Notes: generated by a model from the sequence alone, not told the origin. Shown: positions 1 to 9,061, counted from the stretch's first letter. The stretch: DNA of 64,000 nucleotides from Gilichinskyi gelida (GCA_038040385.1 JBBPII010000016.1:62001-126000); one strand, 5' to 3'. A program made the numbers and translations.

Positions 1-505
1 GCAGCGAGGTGATGTGCGCGACGTGATGGCGCCCGTGCCAGGCGTAGAGCGTGAGCATCGTGTCGAGGCTCATGACGCCGCTGTCGGGATGATTGAGCGT
101 GCGGCGATAGTCGTCCGCGCTCATGGCGCGCAGCAGACGCGTCCAGCGGTCGTGCAGCGACTCGAGCAGCGTCAGCGACGTCTCGATCGGCGTGTCGCGC
201 GAATCCGACAGCTCCGCCCACTTCGCCTCGTCGTATGGACGGATGGTCGGATGCTCCTCGGTCAGCGCGAGCTTGAAGCGCGTGTATGAGTTGAGGTGGC
301 TGTCCGGCACGTGGTGGACTACCTGCCGAACCGTCCACCCGCCCTCCCGGTACGGCGTTTCGAGCTGCGAATCGGTGAGGCCGGCGATCGCCTTTCGCAT
401 GCGCGCCGGCGTCTCGGCGATCTCAGCGATCATGCTCGTCCGTTCATCGGGCGTCAGGGTGTCGCGACGTTCGTACTTGCCGACGGGATAGCGGAGATCG
501 GTCAC
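1..505 (-). CDS. DinB/YfiT-type metal-dependent transferase or hydrolase (C-terminus outside window)
   Basis: The first 168 residues are visible, beginning at a GTG at 503-505. The stretch 'GGWTVRQVVHHVPDSH' and, near the window edge, 'AWHGRHHVAHI' give the three-histidine pattern of the YfiT/BstA branch of the DinB four-helix superfamily. Members bind a divalent metal and many transfer or remove low-molecular-weight thiols such as bacillithiol. The specific substrate cannot be read from this fragment. No strong Shine-Dalgarno precedes the GTG; the start was chosen because the reading frame and the family N-terminus (a short segment ending in 'RYPVGKY') begin there. The gene follows the transglycosylase remnant on the same strand with only 9 bases between them. 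Confidence 0.8.
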   Translation of the reverse strand, partial: MTDLRYPVGKYERRDTLTPDERTSMIAEIAETPARMRKAIAGLTDSQLETPYREGGWTVRQVVHHVPDSHLNSYTRFKLALTEEHPTIRPYDEAKWAELSDSRDTPIETSLTLLESLHDRWTRLLRAMSADDYRRTLNHPDSGVMSLDTMLTLYAWHGRHHVAHITSL

Positions 506-514
506 CGGCCGATC

Positions 515-753
515 TTACAACGCGCGCAGCGCGGTCTCGTAGAACTGCCGAACCGCGGCGACGTACTCGACGGCTTCCTGCGTCGCGGACGGCCCGACCT
601 TCGCCACCAGCTCCGGTCCGGCGTTGTACGCAGCGAGCGTCAGGGTGACGAGGTGTGTGCCGCGAGCGTCGGGATCGGCTTGGCGACGCCGGCAAACGAC
701 GGAACGACGGCGGCAAAAGCGACGAAGACGAGAGTAGCGATTCGAATACGCAC
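515..753 (-). pseudogene. Frameshifted remnant of a small secreted lytic transglycosylase
   Basis: A GTG at 751-753 has a strong Shine-Dalgarno (AAGGAG, 8 bases upstream). It opens a frame encoding a convincing signal peptide ('RIRIATLVFVAFAAVVPSFA') that stops after 37 codons at 640. In another frame, running to a stop at 515, lies the C-terminal signature of SLT-type lytic transglycosylases: 'LTLAAYNAGPELV' followed by the Tyr-Val region 'EAVEYVAAVRQFYETAL'. The two halves join only through a frameshift near 645-660. The catalytic-Glu and GLMQ regions of a normal SLT domain are absent, so an internal deletion is also likely. I read it as a decayed gene; a sequencing error could explain the shift but not the missing core. 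Confidence 0.6.
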
Positions 754-868
754 GGGTTCGGCTCCTTTTGGAAGTCACGCCCCGCGCTGCTTCGGCGAGA
801 TCACGTTCGGCTGCACCGCTATCTGCGCATCAGATCGGTTGCTTTCGTCCTCCCGTCGCCGCTAGCGC

Positions 869-1228
869 TCAGTACGCCATGCCCTCATCGTCGAGGCCGA
901 AGTAATGGCCGAGCTCGTGTACGACCGTGTCGCGGATCTCGTGCAGCGCGTCGGACCGGCTTCGCGCCACGCGCAGGATCGGACCGCGGAAAATGGCGAT
1001 CTGATCCGGAAGGCGCATCGAGTCATAGTGGCGCTCGGTGATCGGGACTCCGCGATAGATGCCAAGGAGCTCGTTGGCGTCCTCATCCATGACGTCGAGG
1101 TCTTCGTCGCTCGGCTCTTCCTCGACCACGATGGCGACGTTATCGAGGAGCGCCGCGAACCGATCCGGCAGCTCGCCGAGTGCCTGCTCGACGAGCTGCT
1201 CGAATTCGCGGCGCGAGATGCGGATCAC
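869..1228 (-). CDS. Small zincin metallopeptidase-family protein (Zincin_1 / DUF1025-like)
   Basis: The protein has 119 residues. It contains 'HELGHYFGLDDEG' at residues 104-116, the HExxHxxGxxD signature typical of the short Zincin_1 family, located as usual near the C-terminus after an acidic middle region. The family is predicted to be zinc-binding and probably peptidase-like; no substrate is established. The start is a GTG at 1226-1228 whose last two bases share the stop codon of the upstream large peptidase/barrel gene (GTGA overlap), so translation is probably coupled. Longer in-frame extensions to 1414 would run inside the upstream gene and look like shadow sequence. Confidence 0.85.
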   Translation of the reverse strand: MIRISRREFEQLVEQALGELPDRFAALLDNVAIVVEEEPSDEDLDVMDEDANELLGIYRGVPITERHYDSMRLPDQIAIFRGPILRVARSRSDALHEIRDTVVHELGHYFGLDDEGMAY

Positions 1229-4200
1229 CAGCCCGGAATGATGTTGAAGCCGAACACCCAGGTCTTCTCCGGGCGCTGGAATGGATGCGCGTAGTAGAGC
1301 TCGATGGGGATGTAGCTCAGCAGCAGGCGGACGGCGATGCCGGCGCTGACCGAAGGCACGCGCTCGTTCGTGTTGCTCTGGAAGCGGACTTTCGCGCTCT
1401 CGGCGGCGGTCCACGCCGCGCCGGCGTCGACGAAGCCGACCAGCTCAGTGGGGATGAAGCCCGACAGCAGGCCAAACTCCTTGGTTCCAAACAGCGGGAT
1501 GCGGACCTCGGCGCTGGCCACGGCGATCTTCGATCCGACCAGCCGCTCGAAGACCGGGCAGCGGCCCGGGGTCGAGCCGCACTCCGAGGCGCCGATGGAA
1601 TCGATGTCGTAGCCACGGATCAGCGAGCTCTGGCCGACGTACAGCGGCGAGATGCGCGAATCCTCGGCGTCGGTGCCGTAGCGGCCGTAGTGGATGCCGC
1701 GGACGGCGAAGGTGATGGGGCGGAAGAAGAAGTACTTGCGCCAATCGGCGAGCGCGGTCTCGAACTTCAGATCGCCGGTGAGGGCCTGGACTTCGTAGCG
1801 ATAGCGCGTCCCACGGATCGGCGAGACGAAGCCGAAGATCGAGCTGTCGCCGACGAACGCCGCGGAGCCGTGCGCGAGGTTCAGCGAGAGCGGGTTTCCG
1901 AGGCGCTGGACGGTGCGGTCGACGATGGTGTCGCCGACGATGAACACGCGCTCCAGCTCCGACTTGACCGACTGGTGCTGCATGCCGCCCGAGAACTCCA
2001 CGCGACGGGTCTGACTGAACGGATACTGGGTGATGAGCGAGACGTCGTCGAAGCGGCTGATGTCGCGCTGCTGCTCGACAACGTCGGCGATCACCGACTG
2101 GCCGTTGATGATGATCCGTTCCTGGGTGACGCCGGTGAAGGCGCTGATGTACGGCAGATGGACCAGGTCGACGCCCCAATTGAAGCGATGCTTCTGATTC
2201 AAATAGAAGACTTCGCCGGAGATCTGATCGCCGACCGTGCCGATGCCTGACGAGCCGCCGCCCTGAAAGGTCAGGCCGACGTTGTGCTGGCCGAGGATGT
2301 CGCTGAAGTAGGCGCTCACGCTGCCGCCCGCTCCGGCGCCATAGCTGCCGACGGCCACGCCGATGGTCGGCGGGCCGAGGTAGGCGAGATGCAGCGACGG
2401 CTTGTAGCCGCTCTCGGCGAACGTTGTGTCCGAAGGCAACAGCCCCTCGGTCGGGTTCTGCAGGTAGGCGGTGATGGTGGAGCCGGTGCCGCGCAGCGGC
2501 GGCAGTTGGCCGGCCGCCGCCGAAGCCGGCGCGGTCGTCGACGCCATGGTCAGGGCGCCGGTGTTCGCCGGGAGCTTGTAAATGTTGTAGTTGTCGTCCT
2601 CGAAGAGCGAGAAGGCGATGTCGCCGGTGCCCGCGGAGACCGTCAGCGCCGGGGCGAGGTCGGTGATGCCGGAGACGCCGGTCTGCACGTGCGTGACGCG
2701 CGCGACGCGGCTATCGGCGAAGTAGTAGCGGAAGATGTCTGCCACGCCTTCAGGAGTGGCGATGAAGTAGATGCTCTTTCCGTCGGGCGCGTACTGCGGG
2801 TTGATGTTCTTCGCGTTGCTGAACAGCGGCAGGACCTTGATCTCGCGGCTGCCGACGTCGATGGTGGCAATGTGGTGGCCGCTGAATCGGAGTTGTTCGA
2901 GGCTGGCGTCGCCGCCGCGGTCGCTGACGAAGGCGATCTGGCGGCCGTCGGGCGACCAGGCCGGCTGGAGGTCGGCGAACTTATCGCTGGTCAGGCGGCG
3001 CACCTGCTTCGAATCCAAGTCGAACAGGAAGAGGTCGGAGACACCCGTCTCCTGACCGGAGATGGCGATGCTCTTTCCGTCGGGCGACCAGGCGACGTTT
3101 TGGATGGCGTCGACGCCCGGGACGCGCACCTCTTCGATGCGCCGGCTCTCGACGTCGACGATGCCGATGTAGTTGTCGCCCTTCTCGAAGACGATGAAGG
3201 CTAGGTGTCTCGAGTCCGGCGACCACGAGCCCGCCGAATCGATGAACCGCAGCGACTCGAAGTGCGCGTTGCGGTCGACGCCTACCAGCCGGCGGATGAT
3301 CTTGCCGGTCGAGGCGTCGGCGAGAAAGAGGTCGATGTCGAAGATATTGCGGGTGGAGAGAAGGGCGATGTATCGCCCGTCGGGGCTGTAGGCGGGGCCG
3401 ACGTTGAGCACGCCGCGCGCGCCCTTTTTGCGCTCGCCGCCGATGAGCGGCGCGCCGAGGTTGGCCGGGCGGTCCTTGATGATCGGGTTGTACATCTCGC
3501 GCGCCGACTCGGCCCAATCGGTGAAGATCTGCTTGGCATTGATGCCGAGGGAGCGCTCGAACGCCGACTCCGGATCGCTGGTGCCGGCGGCGAGGAAGTA
3601 GCGGATCACCGCGTCGTCGCCGAAGCGGCCGCCGATGTAGGCCATCAGCGCTTCGCCGTAGCGGTACGGGAAGTAGCGCGGGTCGCGCGTCAGCTTCTTG
3701 ATGTCCGGGAGGCGATCGTGGACGGTGGCGTCGCGGATCCACATGGCGGTGAGCGGATCGATGCGCCCCTTCGAGAGGTACTCGGCCATGCCTTCCACGA
3801 TCCACAGCGGCATCATCTCGAGGTTGAAGCGCCGCCGGTTGTTGGCCAGGCTGGCGGCGATGTCGAACTGGAAGACGTGGACCATTTCGTGGCCGACGAC
3901 GTGGTCGTTCTCCGAGTAGTCGCCAGTGAGAGGGAGGACCACGCGGTTCATGAAGGGGTCGGTGAACCCGCCCGTGCCCTCGCCGATCAGTTCAGGGGTG
4001 GTGGTGGTCTGGTGGAAGTCGGCGGAGTTGGCGTAGATGACGATCGGCTTGCGGGTGAAGGAGTGGTTGAAGATCCGGGAGAGCCGCTCGTACCAGCGCT
4101 CGGCCTGGCGCCCGATATCGTTCACCACGTCCGCTTCGCGATCGTAGTAATAGATGTCGAAGTGCTCGGTCTTCAGTACTTTGAAGTCGAAGCGCTCCCA

Positions 4201-4293
4201 CTGGACTTTGTTCCGGCCGAAGTACTGGGCGTTGGCTGTGAGGGCGGTGAATGAAAGAATCAGAACAAAGGCCAGTGCGATTTTGCGCATCAT
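1225..4293 (-). CDS. Secreted gluzincin-type peptidase with PD40 beta-propeller and BamA-like barrel domain
   Basis: The protein has 1022 residues. It begins MMRKIALAF with an N-terminal signal peptide cleaved near residue 23. A peptidase-MA-like domain follows, with zinc motif 'HEMVH' at about 135-139 and 'VEGMAEYLS' about 30 residues later supplying the likely third ligand. Residues about 300-620 contain repeated 'YSPDGRYIALLS', 'WSPDGKSIAISG' and 'WSPDGRQIAFVS' blades of a TolB/PD40 propeller. The last roughly 360 residues look like a surface-antigen (BamA/TamA-type) beta-barrel ending in an aromatic residue (Trp). The architecture suggests an outer-membrane-anchored protease or insertase; the substrate is unknown. 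The start ATG at 4291-4293 was preferred over one 25 codons upstream because it has GAGG spaced 7 bases away and opens the signal peptide. Confidence 0.85.
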   Translation of the reverse strand: MMRKIALAFVLILSFTALTANAQYFGRNKVQWERFDFKVLKTEHFDIYYYDREADVVNDIGRQAERWYERLSRIFNHSFTRKPIVIYANSADFHQTTTTPELIGEGTGGFTDPFMNRVVLPLTGDYSENDHVVGHEMVHVFQFDIAASLANNRRRFNLEMMPLWIVEGMAEYLSKGRIDPLTAMWIRDATVHDRLPDIKKLTRDPRYFPYRYGEALMAYIGGRFGDDAVIRYFLAAGTSDPESAFERSLGINAKQIFTDWAESAREMYNPIIKDRPANLGAPLIGGERKKGARGVLNVGPAYSPDGRYIALLSTRNIFDIDLFLADASTGKIIRRLVGVDRNAHFESLRFIDSAGSWSPDSRHLAFIVFEKGDNYIGIVDVESRRIEEVRVPGVDAIQNVAWSPDGKSIAISGQETGVSDLFLFDLDSKQVRRLTSDKFADLQPAWSPDGRQIAFVSDRGGDASLEQLRFSGHHIATIDVGSREIKVLPLFSNAKNINPQYAPDGKSIYFIATPEGVADIFRYYFADSRVARVTHVQTGVSGITDLAPALTVSAGTGDIAFSLFEDDNYNIYKLPANTGALTMASTTAPASAAAGQLPPLRGTGSTITAYLQNPTEGLLPSDTTFAESGYKPSLHLAYLGPPTIGVAVGSYGAGAGGSVSAYFSDILGQHNVGLTFQGGGSSGIGTVGDQISGEVFYLNQKHRFNWGVDLVHLPYISAFTGVTQERIIINGQSVIADVVEQQRDISRFDDVSLITQYPFSQTRRVEFSGGMQHQSVKSELERVFIVGDTIVDRTVQRLGNPLSLNLAHGSAAFVGDSSIFGFVSPIRGTRYRYEVQALTGDLKFETALADWRKYFFFRPITFAVRGIHYGRYGTDAEDSRISPLYVGQSSLIRGYDIDSIGASECGSTPGRCPVFERLVGSKIAVASAEVRIPLFGTKEFGLLSGFIPTELVGFVDAGAAWTAAESAKVRFQSNTNERVPSVSAGIAVRLLLSYIPIELYYAHPFQRPEKTWVFGFNIIPGW

Positions 4294-4465
4294 CAATGAA
4301 CCTCGATAGTTACTTCTGAACCGCGATTTTGCGACGACTGCAAGTCCGCTGCCCTCGGGGAGCGGCAATCCTACTCCTCGTTTGTGGAACTGTTGAATGC
4401 GCCGGCTCAGAGGGGAACGTCCTCGGGCGACAAAACGGTGAACTCTGCCGTGTCCACGCGCAGGT

Positions 4466-4741
4466 TCAGTTCGCTCTCTCCGGCGGACGCTGCGCCAGGA
4501 ACTGGCGGATCACCGCGCGCTGCTGCTCGTCCTTGATGCGCGTGAAGAGCTTCGTGCCGAGGCGGACGACAGTCTCGGGGCGGTCGAACGGAAGCTTCTC
4601 GTACATCTTCCCGCCCGTGAAGTGACACGGCTGGCAGCGCGCATCGAGGATCGGCCGGACGTCGCGCTGGAAGTCGAGTGGAGCGGCGGGCTTCGGTGCG
4701 GCGCTCATCCAGACGGCGACGATCCAGGCGAGGAAGGTCAT
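4466..4741 (-). CDS. Small secreted monohaem c-type cytochrome-like protein
   Basis: The protein has 91 residues. A hydrophobic N-terminal segment (MTFLAWIVAVWMSAA) serves as signal peptide or anchor. It is followed by 'DFQRDVRPILDARCQPCHF', which has the CxxCH haem c attachment motif in the setting seen in short cytochrome domains of planctomycetes and acidobacteria ('FxxDVxPIL..C..CH'). It would act in the periplasm, perhaps passing electrons, but no partner is evident. Its ATG overlaps the TGA of the upstream NADP-oxidoreductase gene (ATGA), so the two are co-translated. About 170 bases without a recognised gene separate it from the downstream peptidase gene. Confidence 0.75.
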   Translation of the reverse strand: MTFLAWIVAVWMSAAPKPAAPLDFQRDVRPILDARCQPCHFTGGKMYEKLPFDRPETVVRLGTKLFTRIKDEQQRAVIRQFLAQRPPERAN

Positions 4742-5382
4742 TTGTGCAGCATCTTGAAGGCGTGGGTCCAGGCGCCCGACAGCGCGCCGTGGAGGACCCA
4801 AACCATGCACATCGCCTCGAGGTAGCGCGAGCTCTCGATGCCGCCGAGGTCGATGACGCCCCAACCCCAGTGTTCGCAGATCTGGGAAACGATCTTCTTC
4901 GCATCGGCGTCGTTGCCGGCGATGAACATGTCGGGCGGGCCGCCGGGGAGGTCGGGATGGACGAAGAAGGCGTTGCCGGCGGTGTTGAACGCCTTCACCA
5001 CCCGCGCACCCGGCAGCCAGCGCTGCACGCGCTCGCCGAGGGAGTCGGTGTGGCCGACGAAGAGCTTCGGCGGCATCCCGCCGCTGAAGTCGAGAGGATT
5101 GGTGGCGTCGATGACGACTTTCTCTTCGAAGTTCTTCGGTCCCGCCAGCCGGATGGCCTCCTCGGTGGCGACGCCGAGGGTGGCCACGGCCAGGACGTCG
5201 CCGAACCGCGCGGTCTCTTCGAAGGTGCCGCTGCTGACGCCGGAGGTGTCCTTGACGAAGTCGCTCAGCTTCTCCGGCGAGCGCGAGCCGATCATCACTT
5301 GGTGGCCGGCCCCGGCGAAGCCGCGCGCCAGGGCCTTCCCGACGTCGCCCGAGCCGAGGATGCCGACCTTCACGGTTGTCAT
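4738..5382 (-). CDS. NADPH-dependent F420 reductase-like / NAD(P)-binding oxidoreductase
   Basis: The protein has 214 residues. The N-terminus 'VGILGSGDVGKALARGFAG' is a Rossmann GxGxxG dinucleotide-binding loop, followed by 'VMIGSRSPEKL', where the Ser-Arg pair is typical of NADP-preferring members of the Fno/P5C-reductase-like family. The rest ('VVIDATNPLDFSGG', 'VKAFNTAGN') matches F420-dependent NADP oxidoreductase-like proteins. Many bacterial members do not use F420, so the true electron partner is open. It precedes a small c-type cytochrome and may belong to the same redox function. The ATG start is well placed for the Rossmann fold. Confidence 0.8.
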   Translation of the reverse strand: MTTVKVGILGSGDVGKALARGFAGAGHQVMIGSRSPEKLSDFVKDTSGVSSGTFEETARFGDVLAVATLGVATEEAIRLAGPKNFEEKVVIDATNPLDFSGGMPPKLFVGHTDSLGERVQRWLPGARVVKAFNTAGNAFFVHPDLPGGPPDMFIAGNDADAKKIVSQICEHWGWGVIDLGGIESSRYLEAMCMVWVLHGALSGAWTHAFKMLHK

Positions 5383-5393
5383 GGCGGGCTAGT

Positions 5394-5789
5394 CTACGCC
5401 TCCCGACCCGGCGGCGGCGCAAGGACGAATCCGACCAGCGTGAGGACCCATCCGATGGCGAAGAGGCGCCAGTCGCGCGCGATGAACGCGGCCATGAGGG
5501 CGTAGATGGTCACCGACTCGATGATCGCCCACCGCACCACTATTCGAAGGCGCTGCCGCTCCGGCGTCTCGGCATTCATCCAGGCACCGAGCGAAAACGA
5601 GAACGCGAACGTGGCCATCGACAGCACCATTAGGATGAGGATGATCGGCTGCTGCAACTCCTGTTCGAGCGTGCCCGCCGGCGTCCAGGCGCGGGAGAGC
5701 GACCAGACGATGCCGGCGTAGATGAAGGTGCTGGTGATGAGGGCGAAGTAGATGAGGCGCAGAGGGGCCTGCGGGCGCGTTCGGTTCAT
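5394..5789 (-). CDS. Hypothetical integral membrane protein with four predicted helices
   Basis: The protein has 131 residues and is not recognised as a named family. Hydrophobic segments occur at about 10-30, 48-70, 84-104 and 108-126, suggesting a four-helix inner-membrane protein with a short charged stretch (TPERQRLR) between helices 2 and 3. Its ATG overlaps the stop of the upstream secreted-protein gene by four bases (ATGA), so it is the last gene of a three-gene unit starting with the methyl-accepting receptor. No catalytic motif is visible. Confidence 0.7.
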   Translation of the reverse strand: MNRTRPQAPLRLIYFALITSTFIYAGIVWSLSRAWTPAGTLEQELQQPIILILMVLSMATFAFSFSLGAWMNAETPERQRLRIVVRWAIIESVTIYALMAAFIARDWRLFAIGWVLTLVGFVLAPPPGREA

Positions 5790-6547
5790 GGGTGCGGCGC
5801 TCCCGGTGCGCCGACGATCGGCGCCTGATTGACGTAATCGCGCGGCCTGTCGAATGCTCCGGGCGGCGGCGTGACGCTGCGGATGTCGCTGACCGTGGCG
5901 GTGAGCGTGGAGACCTGCGGCTTCCCTCCGGCGTAGGCGCGCGTGGCGATGAGAACGGTCTTCAGCGGAAATCCGCGGACGGCCGCTATCTTCGGCGCCA
6001 GCTGCCCATCGACCGGAGGGACGCCGGTCGTCAGATCGACGGCGGGGACCGCTGTTGCGGGATCGAGCGTCTCGTTCGTCCAGAGGAAGATGGTGAGTCC
6101 AAAGTCGGCCGACAACGGCGAGCCGTCGATTTTCGTCGCCAGCGTGTAGGTCGCGCGAACGACGTACTTGTGCGTCGGGAGATCGGCGAACATCTCATCG
6201 GACGGCTCATCGGAGGACACCACGCGCACGTCGCGCGCGGTCGCCTTGGTCATCATCGGCAGGAGCAACGTCGGGAGAAGTCGGCCGAAGATCGCGCTCT
6301 CCTCGCTGGTCCACCACGTCTTGAGTTTCGGATCGAGGTGGATCTTGGTCTTGCCGCCGTCGTTCGACAGAAAGCCGCCGCGGCCTTCGTCGAGGACACG
6401 CTGGTGCGCGCCGTCGACCAGCACTGTGTAGACGCTTGGGCCGTTGGCCCTGTACAGCGGGTTGCCGGTGAGCTCGAAGGCCACGCGGTACTCGGTTGCG
6501 GCCTCGAGGCGAACGGCCAGAAGCAGCAGGAGCGTCGCGCGCAGCAT
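5786..6547 (-). CDS. Hypothetical secreted protein
   Basis: The protein has 253 residues and belongs to no family I recognise. It starts MLRATLLLLLAVRLEAA, a clear Sec signal peptide. The mature part is rich in beta-strand-like segments ('YRVAFELTGNPLY', 'KYVVRATYTLAT', 'FGLTIFLWTNE') and resembles DUF4412-like periplasmic proteins that begin with a strand pair and a 'kthidl'-type segment, but this is weak. The ATG at 6545-6547 shares one base with the stop of the upstream receptor gene (TGATG); a GTG one codon earlier is also possible. The coupling suggests a link to the receptor's sensory function, which is inference only. Confidence 0.7.
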   Translation of the reverse strand: MLRATLLLLLAVRLEAATEYRVAFELTGNPLYRANGPSVYTVLVDGAHQRVLDEGRGGFLSNDGGKTKIHLDPKLKTWWTSEESAIFGRLLPTLLLPMMTKATARDVRVVSSDEPSDEMFADLPTHKYVVRATYTLATKIDGSPLSADFGLTIFLWTNETLDPATAVPAVDLTTGVPPVDGQLAPKIAAVRGFPLKTVLIATRAYAGGKPQVSTLTATVSDIRSVTPPPGAFDRPRDYVNQAPIVGAPGAPHP

Positions 6548-9039
6548 CACTGCACCGTCAGCCGGAACCGCGCTACCTCGCTCTCGAACTCCTTGCCGCT
6601 GGCGACGAGGTTCTGGACGGTGGCGTCGAACTCGCGGGCGATGGCGTCGTTCTTCTGGGCGATGTCGAGCATGGTGCGCGAGGCGTCGGCGATGCGGTCG
6701 GTCTCGCGGAGCTGGCGGTCGAGCGAGTCGCGCATGGCGCGCGCGTCGTCGGCGATCTTCTCCAGCGCCACGGTGATGCCTCGCCCGGCCTGCGACTGCT
6801 CGTCGGTGGCAACCTTCACCTGCCCGGCGATCTCCCGCACCCGCTCCGCCTCCTGCGCCAGAAGCTGCGTGCCAGCGGCCTGCTCGCGCGTGGCGCGGTT
6901 GATCTCGGCGATGTGGTCGGACATCCGCGAGGTCACCTCGTGCAGATGCCGGCTGGCCTGGGCCTGATCCTCGAGGGCTCGCGAGATCTTGGTGGCCATC
7001 TCGTACGACCGCGACGCGCTGCCGACGATCTTGGCCAGCGAGTGCGACGCGTCGTCAGCCAGCTTCACGCTCGCCTCCACGCGCTGCACGCCCTCCTGCA
7101 TCTTCGCCACCGCCTGCCGCGAGCCGCCCTGCACCGCCTTGATGATGGTGCTGATCTCTTTGGTCGAGCCGCGGGTGCGCTCGGCGAGCTGGCGGATCTC
7201 GTCGGCCACGACGGTGAAGCCCAGCCCATGCTCGCCCGCCTGCGCGGCGATGATCGCCGCGTTCAGCGCGAGGAGGTTCGTCCGGTTGGTGATCTCTTCG
7301 ATGACATCGAGGATCTGGCTGATCTGCCCGACGCTGCGCTGCAACTGCTCGAGGGTGGCGGCGGTGCTGTTGGTGACGTCGCGCGAGAGGTTGATCCCCT
7401 CCACGGTCTTGGCCACCGCTTGTCCTCCCGCCTCGGCGTCTTCGCGCACCTGGCGCGAGATGTCTGCAGTCGATGACGCGGTGCCGCGCAGCTCGACGAT
7501 GGTGGAGTCCATCTCCGACACGAAGGAGAGCACTTCGTCGGACACGCCGGCGAGGACGTCCGCGCGCTGCGAAGTCTCGCGCATGGTGGCGTGCATCTCG
7601 GTCGTCGACGACGAGGTCTTCTCCACCGACTGGAAGAGGTAGTCCATGCTGCGCGCGACCTCCTCGGCCGAGGCCTGCAGCTCCAGCGCGCGGCTGGAGG
7701 CGTCCTGGGTCAGATCGGCCACGCCCTCCGCCGCGGCGAGAACGCCGCTGATGCCGCCGCGCACGTTTTCCACGGCCAGCGACGAATTCTCGGTGAGCGA
7801 GGCCTGGTCGCGCGCGTGCACCAGCAGCGACTCGGTACCGCCGGTGATGACGCGGACGCCTTCGGTGATGGTGCCGCCGCTCCCGCCGACGCGGCCGAGC
7901 AGGCGGCGGAGGTTCTCGCGCGTCTCGCCGAAGCTCTTGGCCAGCTCGCCGACCTCGTCGTCGGAGAAGACGCGCGGCTCCACGCTGAAGTTGCCCTGGG
8001 CCATCTCCGCGGCGAAGGCGCGCAGCCGGTGCACGGGGCGGGCGACGTCGCGCGAGAGGAAGAAGGCCGCGCCGACGAAGGCGAGCATGGTGAAGAGCGC
8101 GACGATGACCGTGTAGAGCGTGATGCGCCGCGGGATGTCCTTGTACGGCTCCCACGGCACGGAGAGGATGAGAATCGATCCGTCCTTGAGCTTCGCGAAG
8201 CGGACGACATGCGGCGAGACGAACGACGAGCTGTCGCCCGTGCCCATCTGCCGGATGCGCGCGATCTCCTCCGGCTCGAGGATTTCGGCGCTGCTGCTGC
8301 GCACCTTGCCGTCGCGGCCGACGAGGTGAATGGTGTAGCCGGCCGGGACGTAGACGCGGAGGTCGTCGACGATCGACGGGTCGATCTGCGCCGCGAGGTT
8401 GGTGGTGTCCTGCAGCCGCTGAAAGCGCTCCGCAATCGAGCCGATGGCGAGCTGCTCGAGCGCCACGGAGACTTTCGAGGAGATCAGCTCCACCAGCGCG
8501 GCGAAGGAGATCAGCACGGTGCCGATGAAGATGATGGCGATCTTCCGCCCGAGCGGGAACTCGCGGCCGTTGTACCGCAGCGCCGCGGCGCGCGAGGTGT
8601 GCTGCACGAGCAGATGTTTTCCGCCGGCGTAGGCCCAGACGACCGATGGGAAGGCGGCGATCATCGCGGAGACGAGGAAGTAGGCGAAGCCGAGCGCCGT
8701 CCGCATCACCAGCAGCATGCCGGCGAGCGAGTAGAGGATGCTGCCGGCGCCCCACAGCATCAGCGCGAGCTGCTCGGTGCGCTGCAGGCATCGCGACGCC
8801 GGATCGGAGGCGTCCGCGCCGCGGCGGACGGCGTCGTCGACCTCGTCCGCGACCTTGGTCAGCCCCGCCGACAGCGCCACCGCGCCGGCGAGAAAGAAGA
8901 GGGCGAAGAGGGCGAAGACTTCCAGCGCCGCGGCCGGCGACATCCGCGCGACCTGGGTCAGGAAGATGAACGCCAGCGGTCCGGTGACGATCGCCGGCGG
9001 CAGGAGAAGCCAGAGGATGTATTTGCGGGAGAAAGCCAC
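6547..9039 (-). CDS. Methyl-accepting chemotaxis-type receptor with atypical signalling tip
   Basis: The protein has 830 residues. Several N-terminal hydrophobic segments are followed by a periplasmic sensory region (about 190-305), a transmembrane helix (about 305-328), a HAMP domain (about 328-382, 'RDVARPVHRLRAFAAEMAQG') and a long coiled-coil MCP signalling domain. The hairpin tip (around 592-604) reads 'ALNAAIIAAQAGEHGLGF' where canonical receptors have 'ALNAAIEAARAGEQGRGF'. The Glu and Arg used for receptor trimer contacts are replaced by Ile and Gln. No cheA, cheW or cheR gene is present here. The start is a GTG at 9037-9039, nine bases after a TATAAT box on the same strand. It may signal through a non-flagellar Che-like system or as a divergent receptor. 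Confidence 0.9.
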   Translation of the reverse strand: MAFSRKYILWLLLPPAIVTGPLAFIFLTQVARMSPAAALEVFALFALFFLAGAVALSAGLTKVADEVDDAVRRGADASDPASRCLQRTEQLALMLWGAGSILYSLAGMLLVMRTALGFAYFLVSAMIAAFPSVVWAYAGGKHLLVQHTSRAAALRYNGREFPLGRKIAIIFIGTVLISFAALVELISSKVSVALEQLAIGSIAERFQRLQDTTNLAAQIDPSIVDDLRVYVPAGYTIHLVGRDGKVRSSSAEILEPEEIARIRQMGTGDSSSFVSPHVVRFAKLKDGSILILSVPWEPYKDIPRRITLYTVIVALFTMLAFVGAAFFLSRDVARPVHRLRAFAAEMAQGNFSVEPRVFSDDEVGELAKSFGETRENLRRLLGRVGGSGGTITEGVRVITGGTESLLVHARDQASLTENSSLAVENVRGGISGVLAAAEGVADLTQDASSRALELQASAEEVARSMDYLFQSVEKTSSSTTEMHATMRETSQRADVLAGVSDEVLSFVSEMDSTIVELRGTASSTADISRQVREDAEAGGQAVAKTVEGINLSRDVTNSTAATLEQLQRSVGQISQILDVIEEITNRTNLLALNAAIIAAQAGEHGLGFTVVADEIRQLAERTRGSTKEISTIIKAVQGGSRQAVAKMQEGVQRVEASVKLADDASHSLAKIVGSASRSYEMATKISRALEDQAQASRHLHEVTSRMSDHIAEINRATREQAAGTQLLAQEAERVREIAGQVKVATDEQSQAGRGITVALEKIADDARAMRDSLDRQLRETDRIADASRTMLDIAQKNDAIAREFDATVQNLVASGKEFESEVARFRLTVQ

Positions 9040-9048
9040 CAGGTGGGG

Positions 9049-9054
9049 ATTATA
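9049..9054 (-). promoter_or_regulatory. Consensus -10 box (TATAAT) just upstream of the receptor gene
   Basis: A perfect TATAAT on the minus strand ends 9 bases before the GTG start of the receptor gene. With a usual 6-8 base distance from -10 to the transcription start, the mRNA would begin at or within a couple of bases of the start codon (leaderless or nearly so). No Shine-Dalgarno is present. Confidence 0.55.
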
Positions 9055-9061
9055 CGGACGA

